DNA of 64,000 bases, taken from Liolophura sinensis (taxonomy: Eukaryota; Mollusca; Polyplacophora; Chitonida; Chitonidae). A program made the position numbers and the translations under genes. This document shows, one piece after another, positions 1-10,087 of this stretch (the stretch's first letter is position 1; every line of letters starts with the position of its first letter). Under the pieces are notes generated by a model. That model was not told the DNA's origin and ran no database searches. It worked only from the letters and a program-made list of their open reading frames with translations. The stretch spans positions 41,544,191-41,608,190 of the forward strand of contig NC_088302.1 in NCBI RefSeq assembly GCF_032854445.1. The letters are read 5' to 3'.

Positions 1-114
1 CAATTTGTAATTTCCACGAACTCTTATAACTGTTAGTTCGTACCTTCTACCAGCCGCCTATTTCTGATTACTCAAAACAGCCATCAGTAGCTTCTACCAA
101 CTGCCTATTTCTAA

Positions 115-620
115 TTACCCCAAACATCCATCAGTATTAGCTTGCAACTTCTCCAGACAGTTATCAGCGTCAGTTTGTAACTTCTCCTGACAGTTATCAG
201 CGTCAGTTTGTAACTTCTCCAGACAGTTATCAGCATCAGTTTGCAACTTCTCCAGACAATTATCAACGTCAGGTCGTAACTTCTCCAGACAGTTATCAGA
301 CAGTTTGTAATTTCTTCCAGTAGTCATCAGTGTAAATTTGTAACTTTTCCGGACAGTGATCAATGTCAGTTTGAAACTTCACCCCGAACAGTCAACACTG
401 TAAACTTCCTCACACAGTGACCAGTTTCAATTTGCAATGTTCCCGGACAGTCATGAGTGTCAGTTTGTAACTTCCCCTGAACAGTGATCAATGTCAGTTT
501 GTAACTGTCCCGGACAATCATCAGTGTCAGTTTATAACTTCCCCGAACAGTCATCAGTGTAAATTTGTAACTTTCCCGGACAGTCATCAGTGTCAATTTG
601 TAACTGCTCCGGGCAGCCAT
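115..620. repeat. 33-bp minisatellite in intron 1 (unit 1)
   Basis: About 15 diverged copies of a 33-base unit containing CAGTTTGTAACTTCTCCAGA. The period is a multiple of three, so the minus strand stays open and spells an 11-residue repeat (NCLEKLQTDAD). This is best read as a by-product of the repeat rather than a gene. Confidence 0.9.
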
Positions 621-1744
621 CAGTATATCTTATCTAAAAAGAGTCCATTCCCGAATATTCATTAGCTCTGCATTTGCTAGAAAATATCTTTGCCTTTTTG
701 TGTTCTGGCTTATCGAGTGACGCCACGTCGTGCTTCCATTTGTTCTATCATAGTGCAACTCATGGCTGTATGAGAATTCCTGATTAAAAGTCGATTTATA
801 GAGTTACCAAACACGTCAGAAAAATTCCTATGGCCATACAAGTCTATTTCTACCCATCAGCCTCAGGTAATAAGGTGTATTACTTCAGGTAATAAGATTT
901 GTTGTCTTATCTTTTCATTAACTATTATAGCTATCTCTAATTAGTCACCCTGGAAGATATAACACCTAAATTTATCACTACAGACCTGTACAATTCTTAA
1001 AAGGTTAGTGCCAATTTATCTGTACGCTGAATAGTTATTGCGGTCTGCCGCAAATGTTGGATCTGTAGGTTGCTAAGGATATATCCACATCGTCTGGTAC
1101 ATATACGTACTATCAAACGTGCTACAGATGTTTGTCGAGTAATCGGGTTATACTATATATTCAGCCTCAAGCACCGGTTGTCGGCCTGGGCTGTGAATTG
1201 GATATCTCCCTCATTTTCTATGTTTTTGCTCCGTCCTCCTAAAGCACGTTGCTACCATTTGCCTACTACATGTACACCATAATCAGTAGAATTTCCCAAT
1301 AAGTGTTAGATATCATCGAACTGAACTGATGGGTGTTCTTCCCGTGTGCGTTTCATCGGCTAGGCATACAAAGCTATGGTTCAGGATTGGCCTCTTGCAG
1401 GGGTAATTGCCTTTAAAATAAACAAATTTCTCACCGCCTTGGTGGCGATAATATTGTCTTACATGAAGTTTATTGGCAATCACATGCTATCTACGAATAT
1501 GGCTGTCAAACAGAACGCGCGATGTGGATGCAAATCTTACTCACGTGTGTGGGAATACTCTTCAGCCACTTCCTACATGTATTGTCCGATTGCAAACTCC
1601 AGCGGAAAATACCAATTAAATCAAACGAAATGAATTTAAATTGATCATATATTTGCAGAAGAGGGAGCGAGTTGTGCCTAAGTGGTTATAATGTTTGTTT
1701 TCCTGTTGCTCGTATACAGGTGCACAGGCTCAATCCCTGGTCTA

Positions 1745-1970
1745 GGGGGCCTCTGTGGCCGAGGTGGTTAGTATACCAGCGCGTAACAATAGCCACCAAT
1801 GCGGTTGATGTGAGTTCAAGTAATGCTTATTCTGCCTTCCTCTCAAGGCATATGTGGGTTTTTCCTCAGGCTCTGCCAAGTTTCCTCCCACCGTAATGCT
1901 GGTGGCCGTCGTATAGGTCAAATATTTCTTAGTAAGGCGTAAAACAGCAATTAAATATATAAATAAGAAA
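1745..1970 (+). mobile_element. SINE-A, diverged copy in intron 1 (unit 1)
   Basis: A tRNA-like head (GGCCTCTGTGGCCGAGGTGG) is followed by the SINE-A body and a GGCGTAAAACAGCAATTAAAT tail type. The same insertion recurs at 8907, 17561 and, truncated, 25635, so it predates the duplication of the units. It is more diverged from the family consensus than the insertions at 9438 or 31930. Confidence 0.8.
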
Positions 1971-2279
1971 TATGTGGTCTTCAAGCTCTTATTGTTCGCG
2001 GGACTGCTGACAATAAGCGGCCAACGACGTGCGACCGTCTGCGAAGCCTTTTCGTCGTTAAAGGTCAGTGATCTTTCACCAGTGTGTCACACCTGGGAAA
2101 GCTCGTTTGTAACTGGTATCTCCCTAGCACCCCAGTTTCCTCCACTCATGAAGCTGACCGCTATCATGTAAAGGCAAATAGAAAGACATTAAACGACAAT
2201 CAAGTAGCCTGCATTTTTTCTCGATATTTCCCATTCTTGTTTAGGAAATTAAAACATTTTTTACATTATAATTTACCAT

Positions 2280-2612
2280 TTTGCTGGCCTAATGGTTGGA
2301 GCGCCCTCTTCAAAGTCGGGAGACCCGGGTTCAGACTTTTAAAAAAAATGTACTTGTTGCTGCCTCGACTGGGGCTCAGCACTAAGAGGTTAGAGCAAGG
2401 AAGCAAAACTGGTAGGCTTGGTGTCAATATAATACGATTGAGGGGTCAATATAATGCGATTGAGTGGGGTACCATGTCTGGTTTCTTCGGCATGATACTT
2501 CTGTGACGGCAAGGATCAGCCGTGCCGCAAGAAGACACAGTGTATGTATCTTTGTCGTTATATGAGTAAAAAACTGTTGAGTACGACCTAAAACCTTAAG
2601 CATACATACATA
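2280..2612 (+). mobile_element. SINE-B relic upstream of exon 2 (unit 1)
   Basis: The head resembles a tRNA (GCCTAATGGTTGGAGCG, then a B-box-like GGGTTCAGAC). A body shared with the elements at 31277 and 59420 follows, ending in a GTTGAGTACGACCTAAAAC tail. It is present at the same site in all four units and lies just before the exon 2 acceptor. Confidence 0.65.
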
Positions 2613-2697
2613 TGTGTATACATTTCGATTATTTTATATTATCAGCATATTGTGTGTATTTGTCACTTAACTTAAATTCTTTACACTATTTTATCAG

Positions 2698-2921
2698 CTC
2701 GTCGTGTAAACACCTGTACTGTCTTCCGGCAAACTTACGCCAATGGGCCGTCCCAGACTCGCCTGTACGCCGGGGACCCGCAAGACTGTAGGCAGTACTT
2801 CAACTGTCAAGTGGGCGGCGGCAAGGACTGGCTGCACATCTGTCCTGGGGGAACCTATTTCGACAACATTGCAGGTGAATGTAGTATGCTGACCCTCGAC
2901 CGATCCAGGTGCGCCAGTTAA
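2698..2921 (+). CDS. Chitin-binding protein copy A1, last exon
   Basis: This is the second and last coding exon of a secreted chitin-binding protein; its first exon lies left of the window. The acceptor is TTTTATCAG just before 2698. Read in phase 1 as in the other copies, it gives 74 residues ending in CAS and a TAA stop. It holds one complete type-2 chitin-binding domain with six cysteines (spacing about 23-5-11-12-9) and the typical DPQDCRQYF and CPGGTYF motifs. It differs from A3/A4 in a few residues, for example FNC for FSC and an IAGEC/TLDRSRC end where the others have TVGDC/TADPSKC. No stop or frameshift is seen. Whether the full gene is intact depends on sequence outside the window. 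Confidence 0.85.
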
Positions 2922-2997
2922 ATAACGGACGATATGTACAGAATGAAAGATCCCCGAACTGATTCTACTCCATGTATATGGTTGTAATTCCCTGAAT

Positions 2998-3003
2998 AAT
3001 AAA
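2998..3003 (+). promoter_or_regulatory. Polyadenylation signal of copy A1
   Basis: AATAAA about 77 bases after the stop codon. The surrounding CTGAATAATAAAACGATTC is conserved in all four copies. Confidence 0.7.
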
Positions 3004-3061
3004 ACGATTCATGTTTCTGTAAAACACAGGTTTGGTTACACAGTCAGTTGAATTCATTTAT

Positions 3062-3310
3062 GTGTATAGAATCTAAGGGAAAATTATATAGTACATCACA
3101 CAGTGTATAGAATCTAAGGGAAAATTATATAGTACATCACACAGTAATATCACTTTAACAATTATATCGCTTATCCAGTTATATCGTCTAAACAACGGTA
3201 TCGCTTACACATTGATATCCTTATCCTTACCTTACTATGACAAACTTTAAAAATGATATCGTTTATACAATTGTATTGTTTAAACAATGATGTCGCTAAA
3301 ACAATGATAT
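3062..3310. repeat. Short repeats downstream of copy A1
   Basis: A 41-base stretch beginning GTGTATAGAATCTAAGGG is present twice in a row (3062 and 3103), only in this unit. It is followed by degenerate ~17-base repeats of the type ACAATGATATCGTTTAA, which also occur at the same place in units 2-4. Confidence 0.75.
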
Positions 3311-4075
3311 TGCAGAATAGTATCCATCTCAAACTGGTTCTATTGCGGCTTTACGCCAGGAGGTTTACTATTTCTACCTGGTAAAGGGCTGTAGTTTACA
3401 CCGTCACTCCGATTTTCAGGATTAATTGGGAATAAACTCGCGGCACCCAGCGAACTCTTTACATCTTCTTTTAGGACACTTACGTTTTAATACGATTATA
3501 ATGTAGATCAACTCTTCAGCATGTGAACATCGCTTGATGACATTAGGATAATCTCATGAGCTACTTACCAAAGGTCGGTGGTTGATTTTAGGCATTTTGA
3601 ATGAGCAAATCCATTTCTACAGACAAAGGGATAACGTGACTATCTCACAGTAGTGAATAATCGTTTAAAACATTCCTGGATCCGCATTCAGATATAAGCC
3701 ACAATTAAAAATGTCTCCGATTGGTGCTTTAAATTTTATCCACGTCAATTCATAATTGTTTTCTGTGGTTCCTGGCTCACAAACAGACAGACAGGCAAAT
3801 ATACGCGACAAAAACGTATAACCTCGACCACTGGAGAAAGTAACAAATACATCAATGCGAAACTCGTCTTCGTGAAACCAGATGCACAATGACACCCGGT
3901 GTGAAAAATCCACTGGGCTAGATGGTGGAAAGGTTTATATATGGAGGATGTCGGACAGAGCGTGAAGGAAACCACTGCCTTTGTTCGAAACCTGATGAGC
4001 CCAACCTAATCATCTTGCATCTTCTCGCCAAGAATTTCAAACTCTCAATAATAAAACTTATACCTGACCAAAATA
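3311..4075. other. 3' spacer of unit 1, no gene seen
   Basis: This stretch is conserved in units 2-4 at about 11430, 19550 and 27670. Short open frames on both strands are not conserved between units. I see no exon signature. Confidence 0.6.
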
Positions 4076-4185
4076 TATTATTTCATTTATTCATTTGTTT
4101 TTTACGCCATACTCAAGAGTATTTCACTTATACGACGGCGGCCAGCATGAAGATGGGAGAAAACCGGACAGGGCCCTGGGAAAGC
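4076..4185 (-). mobile_element. SINE-A fragment, minus strand (unit 1)
   Basis: Reverse complement of the SINE-A 3' part (TACGCCATACTCAAGAGTAT, then TTATACGACGGCGGCCAGCA). The same fragment sits at 12571, 20728 and 28566 in the other units. Confidence 0.75.
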
Positions 4186-4416
4186 CAAAAATGTAGACAT
4201 TTTTTCCTTATTTACATACCAAGCATGTACCTGTACACCAAAACTTACATTTCCTCCCAATAAACAGAAGTTCCAAAAGGGTATTAATTATTACTGGCTT
4301 AAGTCACGGCCGAGCATGGACAACCAGATATGAACGTGCAACTGGTCAAAGGCAACGTTTTAGGCTAACAACCTGGCAAGTTGTACACACAAGTGTCAAG
4401 AACAGCGTTTAGATAC

Positions 4417-4430
4417 GTTACACGTGTAAC
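4417..4430. promoter_or_regulatory. 14-bp palindrome with E-box core
   Basis: GTTACACGTGTAAC is a perfect palindrome around CACGTG. It is kept without change in all four units (also 12939, 21094, 28923), although it lies in noncoding spacer about 1.5 kb after the stop codon. Confidence 0.45.
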
Positions 4431-5016
4431 CACCGTGCCCAGTTAAACGTATTTCACCTACTGGTAGAAAACGAATAAACCATTGCCTTTTGGCAGGTAA
4501 GCGACAAACTTTGGCATAGATGTGAAGGCAAATAATCTCCAACGATCTTGCCACAAATGCCCTTAGTTAGAACCGTGGGCGTGGAATATCGAGGTTTCCA
4601 TGTCCATGCTTGGGACTGACCCAAAATCAGTCTCTTCCGCATGACATTCCAGTGAGACAGCACTGTTTGTAAATATGTGAACGTTGTGTCCTGCCTATAA
4701 TTAGGAGACATTCTCGTAATACAATGAAAAAGGTATTGAAAGCCGAGGGTAAACAAACTATTGACCTTTGCTAAGTTACGGACGAACATTCTAACGTGTC
4801 ATTTATTTATTGTTTATTTCACCAGTGTTTTACGCAAGAATATTTCACTTATACGACGGCCTCTCACATGTGATATATAGACATGCTATATTGGTGAAAG
4901 GCAAGTGGTCTTCCGTGCGACAGTCGTGTACAGCTTATTGCCACCAAAGCCTCACAAACATAAAAATGAAAGGATCTATAAAATCCCTGCCCAAGGTCGG
5001 GTTTAAACCCACAAGT

Positions 5017-5299
5017 GGGTCCTCTGTGGCTCAGTTGGTTAGCGCGCTAGCGCATCGTATTGACCCAGGAGCCTCTCGCCAATGCAATTGCTGTGAGTTC
5101 AAATCCAGCTCATGCTGGCTTCCTCTCCGGCCGTACGTGGGAAGATCTGCCAGCAGCCTGCGGATGGTAATGAATTTTCCCCGGGCTGTGTCCGGTTTCC
5201 TCCCACCACAATGCTGACCGCCGTCGTGTAAGTGAAATATTCTTGAGTACGGCGTAAAATATCAATCAATCAAATAAATAAATAAATAAAAAAATAAAT
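5017..5299 (+). mobile_element. SINE-A, full length, with target-site duplication
   Basis: The head GGTCCTCTGTGGCTCAGTTG is tRNA-like, and the body and AATAAATAAATAAA tail are complete. The flanks are the 12-base duplication AAACCCACAAGT at 5005-5016 and 5300-5311. Units 2 and 3 carry the same insertion with an internal deletion. Unit 4 has the uninterrupted site (GAACCCACAGGTCGTG near 29490). Confidence 0.9.
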
Positions 5300-5311
5300 A
5301 AACCCACAAGT

Positions 5312-6440
5312 CTCGCTTCCAGACAAATGGAACGCAAGCGTACATATTTAGAAACAAAAACCACACTTCCACCACAAAAAAACATTATGAATCATTTTCT
5401 TCGTATTTGATGTTAAATCATTTTCTATTCCCGTTACTAATTAATTATACTGACACTTCTTTAAAAGAAAATGTGAATCATTCTCAACACTGCATGTATC
5501 TCAGCTTAAACCTTGCACAAAACAAGAAAATATTTTAGAAATTGAACATCTAATGTTTCTTTAATCGAATTCTTATGGTTATATTACATATGCTCTAACC
5601 TTGTAAAATTGATCTTAGTTGGGTATAGTATGTCTGTTATTTATAACGTGTGCAAGCTATTTTTGCGCTGTATGAGCCTGACTCATGTGTGAGGCTGAGT
5701 ACAAAGAGAAGTGTCCTTTACAGTTAGCTAAAACCTTGTGGAAGTGCCTCAGAATTCGCCCTGCTTAGAATGGCGATGCCAGTTCAATCCCATATAATGT
5801 ATATGTTCATAAAAGGCAAAAACACTGTTCTTATGGGGGTATAAGATCATGAAAAATCAGATTTCCCTGCAATGTGATATTTCATACTATGTGTTATCAT
5901 TCAGCTTAATACTATTCAGACTTAGCTTGCAGTATATATGATAGTTACATCATTGTACAATAAAGTTTGATTACCAAAACACGATAACAGCCTCGGGACT
6001 TTGGGCTTCATGGGTTAGTCTGCCTGCCTGTCTGCCACCAAAGCTTTCTCACTTGGACTTTCTCGCTTGAGCTTTGTTACTTGAATTTTCAGCACTAATA
6101 GAATTGATTGCTCTGACATGTTCTCTCCGACTATTCTGTTATTACTCCGTCTGGATGTTTACAAAGGAGGTTTGTTTGAGTGCATATCACCTTGTTTCAT
6201 ACAGACAAGTGATAAGCTACTCGTCAAACACAACGTTCTAGAAACAGTCTAGGTGTGAGTGTAGCTGTATGTAACTCAGCCTTCATTCAGATGCTAAGTG
6301 CACGGCGTTCACAGTGACTGTCACAAAATGTGACGAGTGTCAATCAGGGACAGATGGCTAGCCGTCCTTCCGGTTTAATCCCAAACATATTACAATTTAA
6401 GTCCGCACGTGTTGCCGTTTTACAATCAAGCCAGTCAATG
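5312..6440. other. Distal upstream region of copy A2, no gene seen
   Basis: The sequence is AT-rich and alignable with units 2 and 3 (about 13760-14830 and 21915-23040). I see no coding signature. A B-box-like GCCAGTTCAATCCCAT near 5778 suggests an old tRNA-derived relic. Confidence 0.5.
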
Positions 6441-6442
6441 CA

Positions 6443-6460
6443 AATTTACACGTGTAAATT
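6443..6460. promoter_or_regulatory. 18-bp palindrome upstream of copy A2 promoter
   Basis: AATTTACACGTGTAAATT is a perfect palindrome centred on an E-box (CACGTG), about 107 bases before the TATA box. It is perfect again before A4 (23045) and has one mismatch before A3 (14836). Its conserved position suggests a binding site for a dimeric bHLH/bZIP-type factor; that is inference. Confidence 0.5.
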
Positions 6461-6546
6461 ATCCATCCAGTCAGTGTGTCTTGCCGCTCTTTTCCAAATG
6501 TCAGACGACAGAACTCATAGGACTGGATCCAATATTAAAATAAAAT

Positions 6547-6573
6547 TGACGTGGGCGTCTGCATGGTATAAAG
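6547..6573 (+). promoter_or_regulatory. Core promoter of copy A2
   Basis: A TGACGTGG (CRE/ACGT-like) element at 6547 is followed by a TATAAAG box at 6567-6573, about 74 bases before the ATG codon's end. The arrangement is the same in A3 and A4, so the promoter appears intact although the first exon is not. Confidence 0.65.
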
Positions 6574-6646
6574 ACTGTTGGATCTCGCGGTACAGTCACA
6601 GTCAGCCAGTTGTCGCAGCAGTAACCAAGCGTCCTCACCAGACACA

Positions 6647-6967
6647 ATGAGCCCCGTTGTTGTTGTTGTAGCTGCTCTAGCCACCCTGACGGTCTCGGCT
6701 TTTGCCCAAACCACCGATCAGTGCTCTAAAACTCTTGGAGCGAATGGGTTTGGAGCAAGAACTTCGCACGCAAAACCAGTGATTGTACCTTGGGTTACCA
6801 CTGCTCAAATGGACAACCCGTGGCGCTTGCACGCCCATGTCCCGGCGACTTGTACTTTTCAGTCAGTTTAGGAGTGTGTGTGCCTCCGGACACCGTCTAC
6901 ATGACTCTTTTCTTCGGGGCGAACACATGCGAGCAAGAGACGCAGAGATACAACCAGGCACTAAGGA
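6647..6967 (+). pseudogene. Chitin-binding protein copy A2, first exon with frameshift
   Basis: The exon starts with the same signal peptide as A3/A4, with one extra valine codon. Near 6738 it lacks one G: CTTGGAGCG here, CTTGGGAGCG in A3/A4. The frame is lost right after the first cysteine and runs to a stop at about 6870. Downstream, the correct frame resumes unbroken from GYHCSNGQPVAL to the phase 1 splice donor at 6968 (AGGAGTAAGT), so a single base change separates it from an open exon. The promoter and splice sites look intact. This could be a recent pseudogene, or a consensus error in a GGG run; read-level data would tell. The exon would code for the N-terminal chitin-binding domain. 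Confidence 0.8.
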
Positions 6968-7089
6968 GTAAGTAATTGAATACGGACCATGGTGCGATTT
7001 TTTCTTTATCACAGCTGGCGTATTAACATGTTTCCTGTGACGTTTTCGGCATTTGTTTTTGTCATCCAGTTCTCTAAGCGATCTTCATA

Positions 7090-7390
7090 TTTCTAACACC
7101 TTATCACGGTGTTAATAGGGTCCTCCCATACCACACACCATATCACGGTCTTAATCGAATGCTCATACATCACACACCTTCTCATGGACCTTAATAGGGT
7201 CCTCACACAGCACACACCTTATCACGGTCTTCATCGGGTCCTCATACACCTCACACCTTATCAGTGCCGTACCTTACCACGGTCTTAAACGAACGCTCAC
7301 TCGCCACACACCTTGGCACGGACCTTAATCGTGTCCTCACACAACACATACTTTATCACGGTCTTCATGGGGTCCTCATATAACGGTTTC
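7090..7390. repeat. ~39-bp minisatellite just after exon 1 (unit 1/2)
   Basis: About seven diverged copies of a unit like CTTATCACGGTCTTAATCGG plus GTCCTCATACATCTCACAC. It recurs after exon 1 of A3 (15493) and A4 (23700) with different copy numbers. Confidence 0.85.
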
Positions 7391-7541
7391 ATTAGTTTGC
7401 TTGTTAGTTATGATCTCTAGACAGCAATTAGTGTCGGTGTGTTATTTTCTCGGACAGTCCATAGCTTCAGTTTGTTAGTTCCACGAACTGTTTGTTCGTA
7501 GTTTCCACCAACATTCATGACTGACTGTTTCTAATTGCGCC

Positions 7542-7639
7542 ATTGTCGTGGGGTTTCCCCTGGGATCTCCCCGGCCGCCGTCGTATGATTGAAATATTCT
7601 TGAGTACGTCGTAAAACACCAATCAAATAAACAAATAAA
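7542..7639 (+). mobile_element. SINE-A 3' fragment in intron 1 (unit 2)
   Basis: A 5'-truncated SINE-A with the tail GTAAAACACCAATCAAATAA sits between TAATTGCGCC and TAATTATCCC, a diverged ~10-base target duplication. Units 1 (near 110) and 4 (near 24255) have the unoccupied site (CTAATTACCCCAAACATCC type). Confidence 0.8.
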
Positions 7640-7647
7640 TAATTATC

Positions 7648-8465
7648 CCAAACATCTCCATCAGTATTAGTTTGTAAGTTCTCCAGACAGTTATCAGCGT
7701 CAGTTTGCAACTTCTCCAGACAGTTATCAACGTCAGTTTGTAACTTCTCCTGACAGTTATCAGCGTCAGTTTGTAACTTCTCCAGACAGTTATCAGCGTC
7801 AGTTTGTAACTTCTCCAGACAGTTATCAGCGTCAGTTTGTAACTACTCCAGACACTTATCAGCGTCAGTTTGTAACTTCTCCAGACACTTATCAGCGTCA
7901 GTTTGTAACTTTTCCAGACACTTATCAGCGTCAGTTTGTAACTTTTCCAGACAGTTGTGTAAGTTTCCAACTTCCTGGGACAGTCATGAGTGTTAGTTTT
8001 TATCTTCCTGCGACAGTCATCAGTGTCAGTTTGTTATTTCTCCCCAGTAGTCATTATTGTAAATTTGTAACTTTCCCGGACAGTGATACATGTCAGTTTA
8101 AAACTTCACCCGGCAGTCATCAGTGCCAGTTTCTGACGTCCTCCGACACTCATCAGTGTAAATTTGTAACTTCCCCACACAGTTATCAATTTCAATTTGC
8201 AATGTTCAGTCGATGAGGACAGTCATGAGTGTCAGTATCTAACTTTCCCAAGACAGTCATCAGTACAATTTTGTAACTTTCCCGGGACAGCCATCAGTGT
8301 CAGTTTGTAACTTTCCAGGACAGTGATAAATGTCAGTTTGTAACTTCTCCGAACAGTCATCAGTGTAAGTTTGTAACTTTCTCGGACAGTCGTCAGAGTC
8401 AGTTTGTAACTTCCCCGGACAGTCGTCAGTGTCAATTTGTAACTGCTCCGGGCAGCCATCAGTAT
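7648..8465. repeat. 33-bp minisatellite in intron 1 (unit 2)
   Basis: About 25 copies of the 33-base unit seen at 115-620. The left part is more regular and the right part more diverged. Antisense open frames over it are repeat by-products. Confidence 0.9.
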
Positions 8466-8906
8466 ATCTTATCTAAACAGACTCCCTTCCTAAATGTTCA
8501 TTAGCTCTGCATTAACTGGTTGCTAAGGATATATCCACATCGTCTGGTACGTATACGTACTATCAAACGTGCTACAGATGTTTGTCGATTAATCGGGTCA
8601 TAATATATAATCAGCCCCAACTATTGGTTGTGGGATGGGCTGTGAATTGGATGGTTCTCTCATCTTATATGTTTCTGCTGTCAAACTGATCTCACGATGT
8701 GGATGGAAATCTTATGTGTCGGAATGGTCTTCAGCCACTTCCTACATGTATTGTCCGATTGCAAACTCCAGCGGAAAATACCATTTAAATCAACCGAAAT
8801 GAATTTAAATTGATCATATGCTTACAGAAGAGGGAACGAGTCGTGCCCAAGTGGTTATGGTGTTTGTTTTCCTGTTGCTCGTATATAGGTGCATAGTACA
8901 GGTCTA

Positions 8907-9125
8907 GGGGGCCTCTGTGGCCGAGGTGGTTAGTGTACCAGCGTGGAGCAATAGCCACCAATGTGGTTGCTATGATTTCAAGTCCAGCTCATTCTGGCTT
9001 CCTCTCAAGACGTACGTGGGTTTTCCCCGGGCTCTGCCCAGTTTCCTCCCACCGTAGTGCTGGCCACCGTCTTATAGGTCAAACATTTCTTAGTAAGGCG
9101 TAAAACAGCAATTAAATATATAAAC
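8907..9125 (+). mobile_element. SINE-A, diverged copy in intron 1 (unit 2)
   Basis: Same insertion as at 1745, starting GGGGGCCTCTGTGGCCGAGG and ending GGCGTAAAACAGCAATTAAA. Confidence 0.8.
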
Positions 9126-9399
9126 AGGACATATGTGTGGTCTTTAAGCTCTAATTGTTCGTGGAACTTTGCTGACAATAAGCGGCCAACCACGTGCGAA
9201 CGTTAGCGAAGCCTTTTGTTGTTGAAGGTCACTGATCTTTCACCAGTGTGTCCCAGTTTCCTCCACCTTCTATCGTGTAAGTGCAAATAGAAAGGCATTA
9301 AATGACAATCAACCAGCTTACAGTTTTTTTCGATATTTTTCATTCTTGTTTAGGAAGAAACAAAATTGAAACATGTTACATTATAATTTATCACTTTGC

Positions 9400-10005
9400 T
9401 GGCCTAATGGTTAGAGCGTCCTCCTCAAAGCCGGGAGGGGCCTCCGTGGCTCAGTTGGTTAGCGCGCTAGCGCAGCGTAATGACCCAGGAGTCTCTCACC
9501 AATGCGGTCGCTGTGAGTTCAAGTCCAGCTCATGCTGGCTTCCTCTCCGGCCGTATGTGAGAAGGTCTGTCAGCAACCTGCGGATGGTCGTGGGTTTCCC
9601 CCGGGCCCTGCCCGGTTTCCGCCCACCATAATGCTGGCCGCCGTCGTATAAGTGAAATATTCTTGAGTACGGCGTAAAACACCAATCAAAAAAAAAAAAA
9701 AAAAATCAAAGCCGGGAGATCCGGGATCAGACTTAAAAAAAAATGTACTTGTTGCTGCCTCGATTAAGGCTCAGCACTGAGAGGTTAGAGCAAGGAAGCA
9801 AAACTGGTAGGCTTGGTGTCAATATAATACGATTGAGTGGAGTGCCATGTCTGGTATCTTCGGCATGATACTTCTATGGCAGCAAGGATTGGCCCCGCCA
9901 CAAGACGACGCAGTATATGTATGCACAGCTAATGACTCTTTGTCGTCATATGAGTGAAAAAACTGTTGAATATGACGTAAAACCCCAAGCATAGGTACAT
10001 ATATA
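9400..10005 (+). mobile_element. SINE-B relic interrupted by a younger SINE-A (unit 2)
   Basis: The tRNA-like head (GGCCTAATGGTTAGAGCGTC) is split from its body by the insertion at 9438-9705. The body resumes at 9719 and ends near a GACGTAAAACCCCAAGC tail. Confidence 0.65.
9438..9705 (+). mobile_element. SINE-A, full length, young, unit 2 only
   Basis: Head GGGCCTCCGTGGCTCAGTTG, complete body and a run of A's as tail. It is flanked by a perfect 13-base duplication TCAAAGCCGGGAG (9425-9437 and 9706-9718). It is absent from the three other units and so was inserted after they separated. Confidence 0.93.
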
Positions 10006-10087
10006 TTACATATTTCAATTATTTTATATTTTCAGCATTTTGTGTATATTTATCGCTTTACTTAAATTATTTACACTATTTTATCAG

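Larger units (their letters stand above)
1..7466 (+). repeat. Tandem array unit 1 (left end cut by window)
   Basis: The window opens inside intron 1 of a family A gene. The first bases match the sequence at about 7467, 15949 and 24191. The unit holds in order a 33-bp minisatellite, a SINE-A relic, a SINE-B relic, exon 2 of copy A1, a 3' spacer, SINE pieces, and then the promoter and exon 1 of copy A2. Boundaries are set where the copies line up by eye and are accurate only to tens of bases. The unit is shorter than units 2 and 3, partly because its minisatellite is shorter and it lacks two SINE insertions found further along. Confidence 0.85.

Noticed and set aside
115-620. Antisense open frames with an 11-residue repeat
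   Set aside because: They follow from the 33-base minisatellite period and lack start context, splice logic and conservation of frame between units. The same applies to 7623-7970, 16217-16480 and 24256-24996.
5017-5090. tRNA gene (GGCTCAGTTGGTTAGCGCG with a GAGTTCAAATCC box)
   Set aside because: This is the tRNA-derived head of SINE-A. It does not fold into a full cloverleaf and continues into the SINE body, as do the similar heads at 9438, 31930 and 54252.
7090-7390. CRISPR-like array
   Set aside because: Repeats are diverged and contiguous without unique spacers, and the DNA is eukaryotic.
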